The notes beneath the pieces were generated by a model. That model was given only the letters and a program-made list of their open reading frames with translations. It did not search any database and was not told the origin of the DNA. This document shows, piece by piece, positions 61,169-64,000 of a DNA stretch of 64,000 nt. Within the stretch, counting starts at the first letter, position 1, and each line of letters starts with the position of its first letter. Made by a program: the position numbers and the translations under genes. This DNA is from Mycobacterium sp. 1554424.7 (GTDB lineage Bacteria > Actinomycetota > Actinomycetes > Mycobacteriales > Mycobacteriaceae): NCBI RefSeq assembly GCF_001665295.1, contig NZ_LZSE01000072.1:53649-117648 (forward strand). Direction: 5' to 3'.

Positions 61169-62657
61169 TCATCAGCCACAATGCCAACGGGAAGATCGGC
61201 ATCAGGCACAGGTACTCGATGTATTCCACGAACTTGCGGAACAGCGGGCTGTAGATGGTGTTCGGCACCACCGCCGCGGCCGTCATGCCCGCCGCCGGCA
61301 GCAGAACCAGAATCCCCGCGCTGATCGACACCGCCAGCGGCGACTGCAACACCAGCGCGTAGCGCACCACGATCGCGGCGACGATGAGCACCGACGTCGC
61401 GGCCAGGCTGATCGCCTGCCAGCGGTCGACGTACGAGCGGCCGCGGAGCATCAGGAATCCGGCGGTGAAGCCGGCCAGGATGAGCGGCAGCCAGCGCTGG
61501 AAGGTGTGCGGGTCCGACAGCGCGGTCAGCGACACGATCATCAGCACGCCGAGCCCCAACAGCAGGCCGGACAGGAACGACCGGGCGCGCTCGGCCTGCA
61601 GCACCACGTCGCGAACCGACGCGGGCCCCTCCAGGACAGGGGCGCCACCGTCGGCACGCACCACGGTGGTGGGCAGGTCCGGCCGCGCCTCGAACACCCA
61701 CCGGCTGGTGGCCGACGGGAAGACGGGCAGCCGAATGCCGGCCAACCGCCGGGACAGCGCCGGCGCGGTCTGGTAGGCCAGCACGCAGACCAGCACCACG
61801 CAGGTGAAGTTGGTGACCGCGCTGGTGTTGGCGATCATGCGGGCCAGGCTGGCGACCGCCGCCACGGCGCTGATGGTCACGATCGCGGTGTAGATGGCCA
61901 GCCGACGACCGGTGAAGCGCAGCATGAGCGACGCGCCGATCGCGAGCACGCCGAAGCCCAGCACCGCCTGCGGCGAGCCGACGCCGCCGGGCGGGGAGGA
62001 CGCCGCGGCCACGGTGAGCGGCGCGAGGCTGCTCAGCAGCATGATGTCGGCGACCAGGCGCTCGGAGTGCGTCTTCGCCCGCATCGCCAGCATGATGGCC
62101 ACCGACAACGCGACCGCCGCGATCACCGCGGAGTAGGCCGTGGGCAGCCACGAGTTGTGGTGCCAGCGCCACCAGCCGAGCAGCGCCGAGGCGGCAGTGA
62201 CGCCGATCCCGACCATCGAGGCGCCGACCTGCACCGCGACAACCGGGTCGATGGCGGCGAACCGTTTGCTGAGGTTTGCCGAAACCGCGGTGGAGATGTG
62301 CTCGATGACCTGGGAGCGGTGCTCGGTGTCGGGCAGGAACCGGATCCACAGCCGGTCGCCGTCGTAGACGTCCTGCTCCGTGAGCGACTGCGTGGCCCGC
62401 AGGGGCGTGCCGTCGACCAGGCACAGCGCCCACCGGCCGCGGCCGGCGGCCTCCAGCGGGGTCTCGCCGAGCTCCCGCAGCCGGCTGTTGACCACCTTCA
62501 ACAGCGGGTCGGTCATCACCGAAACCGGGGCGTTGGCGTCCAGCAGCACGCCGATTTGGACGCCCTCACCGGCCATGACGCCGACGACTACCGCCCGAGG
62601 TTGTGCGATTCCCTCGATGTCGGACTGTAGGGCATCAGCTACGCCTACTGCGGTCAT
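61140..62657 (-). CDS. eccD5: ESX-5 membrane component EccD5
   Basis: 505 residues. The N-terminal ~110 residues form a ubiquitin-like cytosolic domain, followed by eleven predicted membrane segments (for example GASLMLRFTGRRLAIYTAIVTISAVAAVASLA and SLTALSDPHTFQRWLPLILAGFTAGFLML). EccD dimers form the bulk of the ESX membrane barrel. It begins 264 bases after the espG5 stop and overlaps mycP5 by 29 bases. The upstream leader contains a hairpin. Confidence 0.95.
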   Translation of the reverse strand: MTAVGVADALQSDIEGIAQPRAVVVGVMAGEGVQIGVLLDANAPVSVMTDPLLKVVNSRLRELGETPLEAAGRGRWALCLVDGTPLRATQSLTEQDVYDGDRLWIRFLPDTEHRSQVIEHISTAVSANLSKRFAAIDPVVAVQVGASMVGIGVTAASALLGWWRWHHNSWLPTAYSAVIAAVALSVAIMLAMRAKTHSERLVADIMLLSSLAPLTVAAASSPPGGVGSPQAVLGFGVLAIGASLMLRFTGRRLAIYTAIVTISAVAAVASLARMIANTSAVTNFTCVVLVCVLAYQTAPALSRRLAGIRLPVFPSATSRWVFEARPDLPTTVVRADGGAPVLEGPASVRDVVLQAERARSFLSGLLLGLGVLMIVSLTALSDPHTFQRWLPLILAGFTAGFLMLRGRSYVDRWQAISLAATSVLIVAAIVVRYALVLQSPLAVSISAGILVLLPAAGMTAAAVVPNTIYSPLFRKFVEYIEYLCLMPIFPLALWLMNVYAAIRYR

Positions 62658-62719
62658 CGCCCAGCACCCCCTGTCATTGTGAATGTGTAACCCCGTGTCG
62701 CCAGGCGCAGAGCCCCGGA

Positions 62720-62748
62720 GGGGTCACTCGCCGAGGCGCTGTGGCCCC
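62720..62748. terminator. Hairpin between espG5 and eccD5
   Basis: GGGGTCAC (62720-62727) and GTGGCCCC (62741-62748) are inverted with one mismatch and a 13-base loop, in the 264-base gap that holds no gene. It might be an attenuator or processing site. Confidence 0.35.
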
Positions 62749-62921
62749 CTGAGAGGTACAGCCCGACCAATTCAGATTTCATCTGCCTCGCCTTGCGTTA
62801 AGGAGTTGTGGTGACACTGCTTTGAAGATTTGCTGATGATTCTAGAGAAGTATGCCGTCTTCGCATCCCGGCCGCATGTTGTCTGCAAAAGCGTTGGTGA
62901 AGTTTATGTTTCACGCGTATG

Positions 62922-63827
62922 TCAGACCCTGCTGTGCGTTTTCCACTCGCCGTAGGGCAGCGTGTCCAGCACGGTCTTGACGCCCACCTGCACCAGCTGG
63001 GGGGTCGCCGGGCAGATCGCCAGCCACGCCTCCCCCGAACCCGCCGTGCGCGCCTGCTGGTACAGCGCGATGCGGCCGCCCGAACCGTCCTTCAGCGACA
63101 GCACCGACGCGCTGGGCCCCTTGGCGTCGTCCCGGTACTGACGCGCATACACCGCGACCTCGGCCGCGGGGTCCGACAGGGCCTGACCCAGGGCGGCAAC
63201 CGTCGCGGCGCTGATGCCCATCCGCCGCAGGTCGCCGCCGGAAAAGACGTTGAAGCCGGACTCCTGCCAGGACTTCGTCGCCTCGAGCATCTCCTCCAGC
63301 GGGACGTTGACCGCGTTGATCGCCGCGGGCTCCGCGTGGTGGATCGACTCCAGACCGTCGATCACCAACGACGCGATCGAGGCGCTGTCGGCGACGGCGA
63401 CGTCGTCGACGGTGATGTCGCTGCCCACCCGCACGGCGGACACCCAGTGCTGGCCCCGTCGGGCGAGCACCACCCGGAACTCATTGTCGGGGATGTCGCG
63501 CGAACCGGGCGGCTGGTTCTCGTCGTCGACGACTCCGTAGAGCAGCTTGCCCCGCGACAGCAGGGCGACGACCTCGAGGTCGGGCGCGGCGAGGACCCGC
63601 ATGCGAGCGGCGACCTGTTCGTGCACCTCGTCGCCGACCACGATGCCCTGCTCACGCATCACCGCCATTCCGGGGTGTTCGTTGAGCCAGTCGCTCGAGT
63701 CGGTGGACACGTAGGGCCGGCAACGCAATTCCGGCGCGACGTGTCGAATGTCGAGCAGCGCCTGAAGCATCCAGAAGCCGTCGACGTTGACGGTGATGTC
63801 GGTGCGGGTGCTCTGTTGGTCCATCAA
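62922..63827 (-). CDS. espG5: ESX-5 PPE chaperone EspG5
   Basis: 301 residues, starting ITVNVDGFWMLQALLDIRHVAPELRCRPYV. Blocks of the EspG family include VVGDEVHEQVAARMRVLAAPDLEVVALLSRG and EAWLAICPATPQLVQVGVKTVLDTLPYG. EspG5 binds the hydrophobic tip of PPE proteins in PE-PPE pairs and keeps them soluble until secretion. ATG at 63827 or the adjacent ATG at 63824 may be used. It lies 94 bases after the esxN stop, beyond a strong hairpin. Confidence 0.95.
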   Translation of the reverse strand: MMDQQSTRTDITVNVDGFWMLQALLDIRHVAPELRCRPYVSTDSSDWLNEHPGMAVMREQGIVVGDEVHEQVAARMRVLAAPDLEVVALLSRGKLLYGVVDDENQPPGSRDIPDNEFRVVLARRGQHWVSAVRVGSDITVDDVAVADSASIASLVIDGLESIHHAEPAAINAVNVPLEEMLEATKSWQESGFNVFSGGDLRRMGISAATVAALGQALSDPAAEVAVYARQYRDDAKGPSASVLSLKDGSGGRIALYQQARTAGSGEAWLAICPATPQLVQVGVKTVLDTLPYGEWKTHSRV

Positions 63828-63871
63828 TAGCCTCGGAGGTCGAAGTGGTCGAAGTTACGGAAACCGCAGGA

Positions 63872-63907
63872 CGCGGCAGCACACCTATTATGTGGTGTGC
63901 TGCCGCG
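63872..63907 (-). terminator. 14-bp perfect hairpin between esxN and espG5
   Basis: CGCGGCAGCACACC (63872-63885) and its exact complement (63894-63907) enclose an 8-base loop. It starts 15 bases after the esxN stop codon. It has no T run, as usual in mycobacteria. It could terminate most transcripts, leaving reduced read-through into the secretion machinery genes, or stabilise the 3' end of the esxN message. Confidence 0.65.
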
Positions 63908-63921
63908 CCTGAAGTTGCGAG

Positions 63922-64000
63922 CTAGGCCCAGCTGGAGCCGACGGCGCTGTCCGTGCTGGACATGTTGCTGCCAGCCGTCTGCACCTTCTGGCCGTGAGCG
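63922..64000 (-). CDS. esxN: EsxN-type WXG100 protein, C-terminal end (5' end outside window)
   Basis: Only 25 complete codons plus the stop lie in the window. They read AHGQKVQTAGSNMSS then TDSAVGSSWA, matching the C-terminus of EsxN-type proteins (AHGQKVQAAGNNM and TDSAVGSSWA). EsxN forms a heterodimer with EsxM and is a major ESX-5 substrate; the gene order esxM-esxN-espG5 is conserved. The rest of the gene lies beyond position 64,000. Confidence 0.88.
   Translation of the reverse strand, partial: AHGQKVQTAGSNMSSTDSAVGSSWA

Noticed and set aside
61134-62630. 498-codon plus-strand ORF opposite eccD5
   Set aside because: Antisense to eccD5, Arg/His/Gln-rich composition, no ribosome-binding site and no domain features.

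Overview
The window is chromosomal DNA from a slow-growing, non-tuberculous Mycobacterium. It is GC-rich throughout. Gene order closely parallels the M. tuberculosis stretch that I recall as Rv1862 back to Rv1793, and it carries an ESX-5 (type VII secretion) locus, a hallmark of slow growers. Locus numbers are recalled, not searched. No tRNA, rRNA, CRISPR array, transposase or phage gene was seen.

Left part (1-13.5 kb): the 3' end of a phosphoketolase gene; a small membrane protein divergent from a CGNR zinc-finger regulator with a 9-bp inverted repeat between them; a CPBP membrane protease; a zinc alcohol dehydrogenase; the secreted glycoprotein gene apa; the molybdate transporter modABC; an SDR; an F420-type LLM oxidoreductase; the type II NADH dehydrogenase ndh; a PaaI-type thioesterase; and blaI with its M56 metallopeptidase partner. 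The thioesterase/blaI gap is dense with signals: an IdeR-like iron box, a BlaI-like operator and a long inverted repeat.

Central metabolism and cell envelope (13.5-41 kb): gnd, guaB1, two CNNM/CorC-type membrane proteins, glcB, a vWA-like surface protein, an MBL-fold hydrolase, a haloalkane dehalogenase-like enzyme, and a long minus-strand run ilvG - secA2 - pgsA2 - DUF881/Sbp/DUF881 - gcvH - garA - ftsR - DUF151 - merR - gcvP. gcvP has a tandem glycine riboswitch. A 56-bp tandem duplication that encodes overlapping 18-codon ORFs separates ilvG from secA2. bacA (ABC transporter) is divergent from ilvG.

Accessory stretch (41-48.8 kb): FAD flavoprotein, VOC protein, TetR regulator divergent from a deazaflavin-dependent reductase (with a clear palindrome), secreted trypsin-like protein, sterol-desaturase-like enzyme, NDH-like flavoprotein, mgtC, and a small secreted DUF732 protein. 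The PE_PGRS33, PE_PGRS34 and vapBC13 genes that interrupt this order in M. tuberculosis are absent.

ESX-5 part (48.8-64 kb): four SVP-type PPE genes, then eccA5, eccE5, mycP5, eccD5, espG5 and the end of esxN, all on the minus strand. No full-length PE gene is present. Instead two PPE genes are each preceded by a 25-28 codon ORF that resembles the first residues of a PE protein and shares the same ribosome-binding context. One of these sits under an M-box (Mg2+) riboswitch, with a further 25-codon leader ORF and a GC hairpin in between. Together with the nearby mgtC this suggests a magnesium-responsive PPE/MgtC module, and it is the most interesting part of the window.
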